In this document: positions 45,401 through 57,311 of the stretch, piece after piece
Position numbering within the stretch: position 1 is the first letter of the stretch
Layout of the letters: every line of letters begins with the position of its first letter
Assembly: GCA_025267735.1 (NCBI GenBank)
Contig: CM046298.1
Location: 26,295,866 to 26,359,865, forward strand
Origin: Mactra quadrangularis
Taxonomy: Eukaryota; Mollusca; Bivalvia; Venerida; Mactridae
Direction of reading: 5' to 3'
Length of the DNA: 64,000 nt
Translations under genes and position numbers: made by a program
The notes under the pieces: model-generated
What the model saw: only the letters and a program-made list of their open reading frames with translations
Databases searched by the model: none
What the model was told of the DNA's origin: nothing

Positions 45401-47680
45401 AATAATACTTAACATAGATTACACAGACATGTATAATACTGAAAATTTGTTTTTACCTAAATAAAAATGTTACTTTTTGAAATTAAACCTTTTATGTAGG
45501 TTGCTATTTGACTTGGTGATACATACTATTGAAATATTATTTTACCAAAACATTTTATTTTTTGCTGTTTTAATGGTTGATTTATGGTAAAGATGTAGTC
45601 GACGGTTATGTTTTTTACTGTAACATTTCAGTAGATTGTTGTTTGACTGAGTGATACATTGTATTGAAATCGTGGAAAATAGTGGTTTTTACATTAAATA
45701 TAACAGTAGATTTTTGTTAATACATTATTATAATTATAAAAAATATGTTTTTGTGCAATAACTATTTTTGTAAATTTTTGTCGTAACATGTATATTATTT
45801 TTAAATTACAATACCCAATATTACGATATACACAATTTACTTTATCTATTTTTGCAGTTACTATTCTAGTCATTTTTTGTTATTACTGTCCATCATATTA
45901 CTAACATTATTGAAAATTAGGGTTTTTTTCATAAGATATATAAGTCGATTTTTGTTAATATGTATTTTATATTATAGATTTTTTTTTCAGCAAATAATTA
46001 GTCAATTTATTTAACATTTTATTCTTATTAATGGAAATTGTGTACTTTACAGTAAATATTTCAGTAGACTTTTTTACCTGGTACTACAATAGTATTTACA
46101 CTTTTGGGGAATTCATATATAAACATTCTTTTTTATGTTTCTACGACGAAGTTTTTGTATATCCCCTGTTGTTGTTTTAATGTTTGGCTTCAAAAAAGGA
46201 AAAAGAAAAAATCGATACAGTTTTGGCTCTAAATTACGAATAAAACTATTTTAGAAAATACATGTAGGTAGTACTAATGATGCTTGATCACGACGTACTA
46301 AAAATCAATAGAATTACTAAAATATCACAATCATCAAAAATAGTTGAATTCAAAACTAATTTAAGATCATTAGACTTACGAGCAATCTAGTGAAGGACCC
46401 AGACTTCTGGGGGGATAGCTAGATCGGAGTCTAACAAAACAATGAATATAATTCTGAGCAATCTAGTGAAGGGCCCAGTTTACTGGGAGGATAGCTAGAT
46501 CGGAATTACATTCTTAAAGCATAACTCTGAGCAATCTAATGAAGGGCCCAGTTTGCTGGGAGGATAGCTAGATCGGAGTTATATGCTTAAAGCATAATTC
46601 TGAGCAATCTAGTGAAGGGCCCAGTTTACTGGGAGGATAGCTAGATCGGAATTATATGCTTAAAATATAATTCTGAGCAATCTAGTGAAGGACCCAATTA
46701 TTGGGAGGATAGCTAGATCGGAATTATATACATAAAGCATAATTCTGAGCAATCTGGTGAAGGGCCCGGTTTACTGGGAGGATAGCTAGATCGGAATTAT
46801 ATGCTTTAAATAATTCTGAGCAATCTAGTGAAGGACCCAGTTTCCTGGGAGGATAGCTAGATCAGAATTACTATTTCTTAAATTAGGTAAGAAATCACAA
46901 TAAGATAAATTTGTGAATTAATGAAACACAGTATACCAAGTCTTGCTAGGGTGCTATTTACATGTATATTCGTCATTTTTGAATTTTCATTACATTTTTC
47001 TATTAACAGTATTCGTAAATACTATTGTAACTACCGGAGTTTGTTATATTAATACATTTACTTGAATAAATTTAATTAAATTTTTATTATAAATTTAAAC
47101 ATTTTTGGGATAGTGAAATACGTGTGATATTATATACTATTTTTTATATGAATATAGAGTAATTGATAATATTGTTTGTTCTTAGATCTGAAAACTTACT
47201 AATTGACAAACAAGATATGGTTTTAACTTGTCAATGATTTTACATGTATTTTGCATTATTTTCACTCCAGTATTTTTTCATTTTTCACTGTGATTTGTAC
47301 AGAAGACTTTGTCTTCTGCTATTTTTCTGATTTAGGACTGCTCAATTTTTTTTTAGAAAGATTACACAATTGTAATGGAAAGTTTAATGTATATAAAATA
47401 ATATATTAATGTTAGTTTTATACGTTTTATAAGATATTGTTATTTTTTACTGGCGAAATTTTACGAATATTCACTCAGTTCAAATCAACAGTTCTATGTG
47501 AACTGCCTTCATTTTTTATTTTATAGAAATTTGTTTTTGTGTATGCACAATGGTTAAAACAGTTTGTATCTTTATCATAAGAATAGCATGTATATTACTG
47601 ATTTATTAATAAACATAAATTCAATCTTTCATAGATATGCATTACAATACAACTAAGTGTAGTTTCTTGTTCAATTTTAT
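45400..47680. repeat. Segmental duplication block, copy 1 (AT-rich spacer plus hairpin array A)
   Basis: Aligned to 52200-54640 along its length. The stretch at 46090-46400 is almost identical to 52890-53200 (offset about 6800), while the outer parts have drifted with small indels. The difference in array copy number accounts for the larger offset after the array. Confidence 0.9.
46370..46870 (+). ncRNA. Tandem structured-RNA array A, 7 units
   Basis: Seven units start (GAGC) at 46380, 46456, 46529, 46602, 46675, 46747 and 46818, period 71-76. Every unit can fold as an outer stem of about 10 bp (ATAATTCTGA/TCGGAATTAT), a 4-base bulge (GCAA), a 6-bp stem (TCTAGT/GCTAGA), an internal loop (GAAGGR / RGGATA), and a 5-bp hairpin (CCCAG/CTGGG). 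Compensatory pairs are seen: unit 1 outer stem TTAGACT/AGTCTAA, unit 3 ATAACTC/GAGTTAT, unit 5 CCCAA/TTGGG. TGAAGG and GGATAG are invariant. Linkers often form a small hairpin, ATGCTTAAAGCAT. Transcription is not shown and the strand is uncertain. Confidence 0.6.
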
Positions 47681-50600
47681 AAACGTAAGACAGCCTCTTT
47701 TTCCCAATGAGGATAATTACATATGCTACACCTGCCACGATCCTTCTCTCATGTTAGTTTCTTTTTTTCAAATAAGTTTACTAACAATACAAAATCAACT
47801 GTTACTTTGACCCTTACTGACAGGTAAGTACCTTTCCTCCAAACAACTTTTATTTGACCTCTTCTCTCATGTAGGTTTCTTTCATCAAGTGAGTACACAA
47901 ACACACATATGAGTTACTGCTAATTAGTCCCGTCTCTCATGTTGGTTTTATTTTCTAACAATACAAAAATAAAAAATAAAAATCTAGCAATACAAAATCA
48001 ACTACTGCTTTGACACTTACTAACAGGTAACAGGTAAGTATCTTTCTACCAAACAACAATTACTGGGCCCCTTCCCTTATGTAGTTTTCTTTCTTCAGGT
48101 ACGAACACGAAATACATAATCAGCTGTTAATTGATCCTTATTCCAATGATAGTTTCTTTTTCATTAATAATGAAAAATCACATAAAAGGTACTGCTACAT
48201 GGTCCCTTTTCTCATTTAGGTTCAAACAATTTTACGAACATACATAATCATTATTACATTGCCCAAATTGACTGACAGTCATGTAACATTGCTTCAAACA
48301 GCTGCTACTTAGCCCTTTCTTTCATGTAGGTTTCTCTCTTCAACAAGTTTACAAATATTCATAATCAATCTTTAATTGGTCCTTATTCACAGGGTATCTT
48401 TGCTTCAAACAACTGTTACATGACAACTTTTCCTTCTTCGTAAATGTGAATAAGTATACAGTACACCAGCCACTGTTTCTTGGCTCTTTCTCGCATGTAG
48501 GTTATCGGTTCTTTCTTCAATGCAATGCACAAGCAAACATTATATTTATAGAAACTTTGTCATGGAAGTTTCAATCTCCAAGTACACTTTACTTACAAAA
48601 AATATAATCAACTGTTTCTTTGCTTTTGCATATAAGAAGATATCTTTTTTAAGAAGAATTTAATTCTTCAAATAAACATTTATAGACATGTGTTACATCA
48701 CACACTTTTTCATGTAGGCTTCTGTCTTCAATTAGTCCTAACATTTATTCACAGGAAAGTATCTTTCATCCCATTGAGTGTAAATAACAAACTTGCCTTA
48801 ACAGCTATTACATAGCAACTTTATTTATTAAAATTACTTATAGTATACAAACAAACATATTCAGCTGTTATTTCATTCCTATTTCCATGACAGTTTCTTT
48901 CTTATTAAAAGTGACTCATAAAAACCACTTCTCTCGTGTAAGTTTCTTTCTTAACATACATAATAAGCAAGTAAGCATCTTTCCTCCAAAACAGCTGTTG
49001 CATGGCAACTTTTCTCTTTCTTGTAAAATTTGAATATGTACACAATAGCCACTGATACTTTGTCCTTTCTCTCATGTAGGTTTCTTTCTTTAAAAAAGTT
49101 TACAAATATACAAAATTTTTACTTCAGTCTTAATTCACAGGTAAGTATCTTTCCTCAAAAACCGTCGTTTCATGACACTTTTTCTCTCTTTTTTAATGTA
49201 ATTAAATACACATAAGCCGCTGCTTACATGACAACTTTTCCTTCTTTGTAAATGTGAATAAGTATACACAAGCCTCTGCTTCTTGGCTCTTTCTCTAATG
49301 TAGGTTATCGGTACTTTCTTCAATGCAATGCACAAGCAAACATAATATTTATGACAACTTTCCTCATTGAAGTGTCATTCTCCAAGTACACTTACACTTA
49401 CACAATATATAATATTTGCCCTTACATGTGTGAAGGGATATTTCTCTAAAAAGAATGTTATTTTCAAATAAACATTTATAAACATGTGTTACATCACACA
49501 CTTTTTCATACAGGCTTCTATCTTCAACTAGTCCTCACTCACATTTATCCACAGGTAAGCATCTTTCATCCCATTAAGTGTAAATATCAAACTTGCCTGA
49601 ACAGCTATTACATAGCAACTTTATTTATCCAAATTTCATGTAGTATACAAACAAACATATTCAGCTGTTATTTCATTCCTATCTCCATGTCAGTTTCTTT
49701 CTTATTAAAAGTGACTCATACAAACCACTTCTCTCATGTAGGTTTCTTTCTTAACATACATAATAAGCCACTACTTTAGTCTTTATTCACAAGTAAGCAT
49801 CTTTCCTCCAAATCAGCTGTTGTATGGCGACTTTTCTCTTTCTTTTTAAATGTGTATATGCACACAATAGCCACTGATACTTTTCCTTTCTCTCATGTAG
49901 GTTTCTTTCTTTAAACAAGCTTAAAACATACATAACTTTTACTTTGGTCTTTATTCACAGGTAAGTATCTTTCCTCCAAAACTGTCGTTTCATGACACTT
50001 TTTCTCTCTTTTTTAATGTAAATAAATACACATAAGCCGCTGCTTACATTTTTCCTTCTTCGTAAATGTGAATAACATACACAACACAACATACATACAC
50101 AAGCCACTGCTTCTTGGCTCTTTCTCTCATGTAGGTTATCGGTACTTTTTTCAATGCAATGCACAAGCAAACATAATATTTATGGCAACTTTCCCCATGA
50201 AAGTTCTTTCTCCACGTACACTTACACTTACACAATATATAATATTTGCCCTTACATGTGTGAAGGGATATTTCTCTAAATAGAATGTTATTTTCAAATA
50301 AACATTACATTTATAAACATGTGTTACATCACACACTTTTTCATGTAGGCTTCTATCTTCAAATAGTCCTAACATTTATCCACAGGTAAGTATCTTTCAT
50401 CCCATTGAGAGTAAATAACAAACTTGCCTTAACAGCTATTTCATAGCAACTTTTTTAATTCAAATTTTATGTAGTATACAAACAAGCATATTCAGCTGTT
50501 ATTTCATCCCTATCCCATAATAGTTTCTTTCTTTTTTTAAAATTGACACATAAAAGCTACTGCTACATGTACTTGGCCCCTTCTCCATGTAGGTTTCTTT

Positions 50601-52200
50601 CTTAACATACATAATAAACCATTACTTTTGGCCTTTACAAACAGGTAAGTATCTTTCCTCCAAAACAGCTATTGAATGACAACTTATCTCCTTTTTTAAA
50701 TGTGGATAAATACACACAAACCACTGCTACTTGGTCCTCTCTCACTTAGGTTTCTTTTTGCAATTACGAACATAAACACACAAAAATACCATTACTTGTC
50801 CTATTCCATACTGGTAATTAACCCCAATGCAAATGATGTTAGGTATTGAAAGTAAAAATACATATAAGCTACTGCTACTTTGTCCTTTCTCTCATGTAGG
50901 TTTCTTTTTTCAAACAATTTTACTAACAAACATAATCAATTTTTACTTTGGTCTTTATTCACAGGTAATATCTATCCTCCAAACAGATGGTACATGGTAA
51001 CTTTTCCTTTTCTTCTGAAATGTGAATAAGTATACACAAGTTACTGCTACTTGGCCCTTTCTTTCATGTAGGTTTCTTTCTACAATGCAATGTACAAGCA
51101 AACATAATATGTTTGTATGGCAACTTTCTCATGGAAGTTTCGTTCTCCAAGTACACTTACACAATATGTTATCAATTGTTTCTTTGCCCTTACATGTAAA
51201 TATGGATCTTTCCTTAAGTACAATGTACTTTTCGCATAAACTTTATAAACATTTATTACGTCACACACTTTTTTCATGTAGGTTCCTATCTTCAAATAGT
51301 CCTTACATTTAACCACAGGTAAGTATCTTTCATCCAATTAAGTGTAAAAAATAAACTAGGGTTTTTAATTAGGTTCTTCTCTCATGTAGGTTTCTTTCTT
51401 CAAACAAGTTTACAAGCAGAAATGTGACAAACATTTTAAAGTAAACTCACTAAAAGAACTTTTTGAATCTGTACCATCATATGCTATACTTAACTTTTTG
51501 AAAGAAATAAATGTTTATAATAAGATATAGAGTTTTACATCATTAATATAGTTTGAATTAATAGTATCATTAATAGCTTTCAGCGCGATGTGACCTTTCT
51601 GTGTTGGTGCGCCGTAAAACCCAAACAAACAAACAAACAAACAAACAAGCAGAAATAATAATAAAATTTTACTTTGGTCTTTACTCACAGGTAAGTATCT
51701 TACCTCCGAGCAGCTGTAACATGGCAACTTTTCTCTTTCTTCTTAATTGTGAATAAATATACACAAGCCACTACTACATGTACTTGGCCATTTCTTCCAT
51801 GTAGGTTTCTTTCTTCAAACAAGTTTACAAACATACATAATCAATCTTTACTCCGGTCTTTATTCACAGTAAGTCTCTTTCTTCCGAACAGCTGTTACAT
51901 GGCAACATTTCTCTTTCTTTTTAAATGTGAATATGTACACACAAGCCACTGCTACTTTGTCCTTTCTCTCATGTAGGTTTCTTTCTTCAAACAACTTTAC
52001 AAACATACACAGTAGTCTGCTACTTGTCCCGTTCCTTACAGGTAAGTATCTTTCCTCCAAACAATAACCCCTTAACTCCTTGTTTCATGTGTTTCTTTCT
52101 TGCAGTTAGCACACAAACATACATAATATACTATAACTTGTACCGTAGTTCACAGGTTAAGTATCCGTCCCCGTAACAAATGCAATTCATTAATTTTTCG
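47680..52200 (+). repeat. Degenerate tandem array 2 with splice-like junctions
   Basis: Same repeat type as array 1, about 18 units. CAG|GTAAG(T/C)AT junctions at 47823, 48033, 49140, 49554, 49960, 50385, 50644, 51318, 51690 and 52041. The segment 51140-51800 corresponds to 44165-44590 except for a 221-bp LINE insertion. Internal sub-duplications are visible, for example 48420-48780, 49225-49570 and 50040-50400 resemble one another. Confidence 0.85.
51424..51644 (+). mobile_element. Short 5'-truncated LINE insertion with 12-bp target duplication
   Basis: ACAAGCAGAAAT flanks it (51412-51423, 51645-51656). The corresponding place in array 1 (about 44430) lacks it. The first 114 bases encode a LINE ORF2 tail ending LNFLKEINVYNKI and a stop, followed by a 3' UTR with GTGCGCCGTAAAACCCAAAC and a (CAAA)n tail. 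It inserted after, or was not copied in, the 6.8-kb duplication. Confidence 0.88.
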
Positions 52201-54640
52201 AAATCAGCTACTATATTGCAAATACATGTAGTTTCATACTTAACATAAAATACACAGACATGCATGATACTGACATTTCGATTTTACCTAAACAAAAATG
52301 TTGCTTTTTGAAAGTAAACATTTAAGTAGGATTTTTTCGACTTGGTGATACATTATATTGAAGTATTTACTATTACATATTTTGCTGTTTAAATGAGTGT
52401 TTTTTGGTTAAGATAAAGTCGACAATTATGTATTTATTACTGTAACATTTTACAAGGTTGTTGTTTGACTGAGTGATACATTGTATTGAAATCAAAGAAA
52501 ATAATGCTTTTTACAGTAAATATTTTAGTAGATTTTTGATAGCATATTATAATTATAGGAAATTATTTAAATTTTGCTGGAAATATTTTTGTATTTTTTT
52601 GTTATTATACTATTTTTTAATTATTGAACAATATCTATAAGCAGTATTTAGTCTAGTCAATTTTTGTTATAACTGTACATCATATTATTAACATTATTGG
52701 AAATTAAGGTTTTTTTTGTTAAATATTTAAGTCGATTGTTGTTTTAATATATATTTTATATTATTGGAAATGATATATTTTTTTCAGCAAATACTTAGTC
52801 GATTTTTGATAACATTTATTCACATTATTGGAAATTGTGTATTTTACAGTAAATATTTCATTAGATTTTTGTTTTACCTAGTGATACAATAGTATTTACA
52901 CTTTTTGGGAATTCATATATAAACATTCTTTTTTATGTTTCTACGACGAAGTTTTTGTATATCCCCTGTTGTTGTTTTAATGTTTGGCTTCAAAAAAGAA
53001 AAAAGAAAAAATCGATACAGTTTCGGCTCTAAATTACGAATAAAACTATTTTAGAAAATACATGTAGGTAGTACTAATGATGCTTGATCACGACGTACTA
53101 AAAATTAATAAAATTACAAAAAATATCACAATCATCAAAAATAGTTGAATTCAAAACTAATTTAAGATCATTAGACTTACGAGCAATCTAGTGAAGGACC
53201 CAGACTTCTGGGGGGATAGCTAGATCGGAGTCTAATAAAACAATGAATATAATTCTGAGCAATCTAGTGAAGGACCCAGTTTACTGGGAGGATAGCTAGA
53301 TCGGAATTATATTCCAAAAGCATAATTCTGAGCATTCTAGTGAAGGGCCCAGTTTACTGGGAGGATAGCTAGATCGGAATTATATGCTTAAAGCATAATT
53401 CTGAGCAATCTAGTGAAGGGCCCAATTTACTGGGAGGATAGCTAGATCGGAATTATATGCTTAAAAGATAATTCTGAGCAATCTAGTGAAGGGCCCAGTT
53501 TACTGGGAGGATAGCTAGATCGGAATTATATTCGTAAAGCATAATTCTGAGCCATCTAGTGAAGGGCCCAATTTACTGGGAGGATAGCTAGATCGGAATT
53601 ATATGCTTAAAGCATAATTCTGAGCAATCTAGTGAAGGACCCAGTTTACTGGGAGGATAGCTAGATCGGAATTATATGCTTAAAAGATAATTCTGAGCAA
53701 TCTAGTGAAGGGCCCAGTTTACTGGGAGGATAGCTAGATCGGAATTATATGCTTAAAACATAATTCTGAGCAATCTAGTGAAGGACCCAGTTTCCTGGGA
53801 GGATAGCTAGATCAGAATTATTTACTTAAATTAGCTAAGAATTTACAATAAAATGCATTTGTGAACTAATGAAACACAGTATACCAAGTCTTGCTAGGGT
53901 GCTATTTACATGTATATTCGTCATTTTTGAATTTTCTTTACAATTTTTATATTAACTCTATTTGTAAATACTATTGTTACTACTGGAGTTTGTTAGATTC
54001 TATATTAATACATTTACTTAAATAAATTACATTTAATTTTTATTATAACTTTGAACATTTTAGGGATAGTGACATACGTGGGATATTATAAACTATTTTT
54101 ATATGAATATAGAGTAATTGATAATATTGTTTATCCTTAGAGCTGAAAACTTACTATTTGACAAACAAGATATGGCTCTAACTTGTAAATGTTTTTACAT
54201 GTATTTTTCATTATTTTAACTCTAGTATTTTTCATTTTTCACTGTGATTTGTATTGTAGGAAGATGTTGTCTTCTGCTATTTTTCTGTTTTAGGACAGCT
54301 CAATTCTTTTTAGAAAGATTTCATAATTGTAATGAAAAGTTTAATGTATTGTGATTAAGAAACCGATGTTAGTTTTATCATTTTTTAGAATATGATTATT
54401 TTTACTGACGAATTTTTACGAATATTCACTCAGTTCAAATCAACAGTTCTATGTAAACTGCCTTATTTTTTTATTTTATAGAAATTTGTGCTAGTGTATG
54501 TACAATGGTTAAAACAGTTTGTATCTTTATCATAAGAATATCATGTATATTACTGATTTATTTCATTTATCAATAAACGCAAAGACATTATTTCTGAAAT
54601 ATTCATTACAGTACATTAAGTGTAGTTTCTCGTTCAATTT
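52200..54640. repeat. Segmental duplication block, copy 2 (AT-rich spacer plus hairpin array B)
   Basis: Second copy of 45400-47680. It ends about 54640 after AGTGTAGTTTCTCGTTCAATTT. No third splice-like array follows, so the duplication boundary lies here. Confidence 0.9.
53171..53820 (+). ncRNA. Tandem structured-RNA array B, 9 units
   Basis: Nine units start (GAGC) at 53181, 53257, 53330, 53403, 53476, 53549, 53622, 53695 and 53768, spaced 73 bp after the first. In the unit at 53687-53748: outer stem 53687-53696 with 53739-53748, bulge 53697-53700, stem 53701-53706 with 53733-53738, loop strands 53707-53712 and 53727-53732, hairpin 53713-53726. The first and last units match the first and last of array A (special outer stem in the first, TCAGAATTA in the last), so the array was duplicated whole and then gained or lost middle units. 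Confidence 0.6.
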
Positions 54641-55012
54641 CTTTCTTTTTTTCAATATTTTTTTTCCCAATTATTTTTGCACTTTTTTGTTCAGTTGTTC
54701 ATAGTACATATTCTATCATACTGAACATAGCTTTATAACTGACATACTTTTATATATTTAGTTTTTATAGCACCAATGTGATTATCAAATTAGCAGTAAT
54801 ATGGGCAGCATATTATCAAAACTCATACGATAATTCAACAATACAATATACATGTAAAAGGATTTAGGACTAAAATCGGTCGTAAGACACTTGATAATGC
54901 GGGCCCATGGTCCTTTACACAGAACAGAACATGAAAAAGTATGGTCATTTTACGACGACCATCTCACCTAACATAGCTTTCATGGACATTTGTCTTCAAC
55001 CAGTTCTCACAC
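54641..55012. other. Non-coding stretch before the minisatellite
   Basis: AT-rich. The last 100 bases (CATTTTACGACGACCATCTCACCTAA...) resemble the 3' part of SINE family 2 read backwards, which may be where the minisatellite began. Nothing else recognised. Confidence 0.3.
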
Positions 55013-55555
55013 ACATACCACAAGGCATACAACTGTACCACAAGGCATACAACTGTACCACAAGGCATACAACTGTACCACATGACATACAACTGTACCA
55101 CAAGGCATACAACTGTACCACAAGGCATACAACTGTACCACAAGACATACAACTGTACCACAAGGCATACAACTGTACCACAAGACATACAACTGTACCA
55201 CAAGACATACAACTGTACCACATGGCATACAACTGTACCACAAGACATACAACTGTACCACATGGCATACATCTGTACCACAAGACATACAACTGTACCA
55301 CATGGCATACATCTGTACCACAAGACATACAACTGTACCACATGGCATACAACTGTACCACAAGACATACAACTGTACCACAAGGCATACAACTGTACCA
55401 CAAGGCATACAACTGTACCACAAGGCATACAACTGTACCACAAGACATACAACTGTACCACAAGGCATACAACTGTACCACAAGACATACAACTGTACCA
55501 CATGGCATACAACTGTACCACATGACATACAACTGTACCACAAGGCATACAACTG
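55013..55555 (+). repeat. 20-bp minisatellite, about 27 copies
   Basis: Consensus CAAGGCATACAACTGTACCA in strict 20-bp register. Variants are confined to two or three sites (CAAGG, CAAGA, CATGG, CATGA; AACTGT or ATCTGT). Since 20 is not divisible by 3 and the unit lacks stops in several frames, long frames of up to 227 codons arise on both strands. These are not credible proteins. Confidence 0.95.
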
Positions 55556-56206
55556 CCTACTTCCTTGTTATCCAAAAACATCATTTATAACACACCAACC
55601 AAAAATCCACTTTCAATTTCTTTAATGTCGCTTCTCTTACTTTCGATCTGTAAATCATTTACAAGAGAATTACATTTCAACAAGAGTCAGCATAAGTCTT
55701 AGATACCTTTTTGAAATTTCATTCTATGACAACAATAAGCTTACATATGGCTTCATTCACTTGCCTATTCTATTAAGTCACTTTTTGGTGCCATGCTAAG
55801 TTAATACATGTAGCTACTTCTTTTTTCATAAATACTCTTGTACACATGAACAGGATATAATGATACTTGATCACACTTCCTTAAATTCACTGCAGTTTTC
55901 AGTTTTCTTCCGGAGAATTCTTTGTAAAGGTAATAATATGTTTTGAGCTATTGGCAGCAGTACTCTATTGCTTCTGTCATATGAAGGCGATCAGTCTACC
56001 TACTCAGGTCCCTGGACATGTCTAGATATCTGGACCCGAGCCTTGAACTTAGTACCGAGTTCATTTCCTACTATCCACATTGATACAACGCATTCTTTAT
56101 ACTAGACCAATTACCATTTGGAAACAAATAAACAAAACTTAAGATTTTCTTATCCCGTCTTTCAAACATTTGGTCATTACAAAAGTTTTCTAATCTGCCG
56201 TATGGG
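55556..56206. other. Non-coding stretch
   Basis: No gene recognised. A short segment at about 55980-56040 (GGCGATCAGTCTACCTACTCAGGTCC) resembles the 3' half of SINE family 1 in reverse, heavily diverged. Confidence 0.3.
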
Positions 56207-56506
56207 CATGGGCGGATCCAGCGGGGGGTCAGGGGGGTCCGGACCCCCTTCTAGAATTTGGAAAATGTACTTGTCCATTAATATATATCTTGCCTGTTGA
56301 GCCATTTTAAGTAGCATGAAGCAATTTTTCTCGGCGCTTAACAAAGATTTAATGGTTATGTAGTTTTTATTATCAATATGTTGCTTTTTTTCTGCAAAAT
56401 GTGTATAATGTGGTTGTGGTTCGAGGTTCGGACCCCCCTAGAAAAGTTCGGACCCCCCTCCTAGAAAAGTTCGGACCCCCCTTAAAAAATCCTAGATCCG
56501 CCCCTG
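56207..56506. mobile_element. G-rich hAT-like MITE, 300 bp
   Basis: Starts CATGGGCGGATCCAGCGGGG and ends AATCCTAGATCCGCCCCTG, inverted to each other with a few mismatches. Interior has repeated TTCGGACCCCCCT units. No matching flanks were found, so the superfamily is tentative. Confidence 0.65.
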
Positions 56507-57311
56507 ACAAGCCAGCTATCTTGGAATAATGAGGATCAGATACTTTCTATCACTCCGGTAACTGCTATAAACTGACCACCAGTGTTAAGGGCTTCCCCAC
56601 CTTGTCCTTTTACTTGCCTTATCATACATGCATGTTTCTCCATGCTACGAGTCTCTTCCACCAGATCCATTCGACGTCTCTTTTAATAAATGTACAATTT
56701 ACAGCATTTCTGTTGTAGTTAGTGTTAGTTTGGTAATCTTTTCTTATTGTTATAATTAACGTAATGCTATTAAACATTACGCACAACATTGAATTTCTCC
56801 GATTTGTCATTTCAATATTATTCGAAATCGAATGATAAAATTGCATTTTAACTTTATTTTACTTTACACATAATTTAATTATATTTGCGGTTTCTCGTCT
56901 TCGTTGTGTTTTATCCATTTCAGGTTCAAAGTAATCACAGCTGTTGTCTATAGAGCTTGTTGGATTGTGTTTTATGTAAGTACATGTAACAATATGAATT
57001 GATGCAAAATGTCAACATGCTTTTAAACAGAAGTTGAATAATGACTCCTGGTGTCATACATGTACCCCTTCGTAAAAATCGGTCTGTATGCCTAAAAAAT
57101 AAATCTTAATTCAAACCACTCGATCACAAATACCACAATCACTGCATCGTGTCAAAACGAACTCGGCAATCTGAGATAAATAGCTAGTTTATGTATTATG
57201 AAATGTCTAATCACCACAGCTCAGTGTGCACTGAGCATTCTTATACAACATGTATCTCATTGCGCCAAGTTACTCGAACCATACCATTTGAATAATGTAA
57301 TGTATCAAACA
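56507..57311. other. Non-coding stretch with one exon-like segment
   Basis: Plus-strand segment 56924-56975 has acceptor (ccatttcag) and donor (gtaagt) and one open frame (FKVITAVVYRACWIVFY). See findings for its possible partner at 61212. Confidence 0.25.

Noticed and set aside
46370..46870. CRISPR array
   Set aside because: Animal nuclear context; the units are contiguous with no unique spacers, and the repeat itself has compensatory stems.
42766..52060. Many 61-97-codon frames on both strands across the splice-like arrays
   Set aside because: Repeats of the same sequence give the same short frames, and frame is not conserved between units.
53687..53748. Bacterial FMN (RFN) riboswitch
   Set aside because: The natural riboswitch is a multi-helix junction of over 100 bases; only the loop of the artificial aptamer is similar.
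46370..53820. Hammerhead or other known self-cleaving ribozyme, or tRNA
   Set aside because: No three-way junction, no CUGANGA/GAAA core and no A/B boxes; the fold is an unbranched rod.
54907..55625. Overlapping frames of 107-227 codons on both strands
   Set aside because: They are produced by a 20-bp tandem repeat without stop codons; no start context, no homology, equal openness in several frames.
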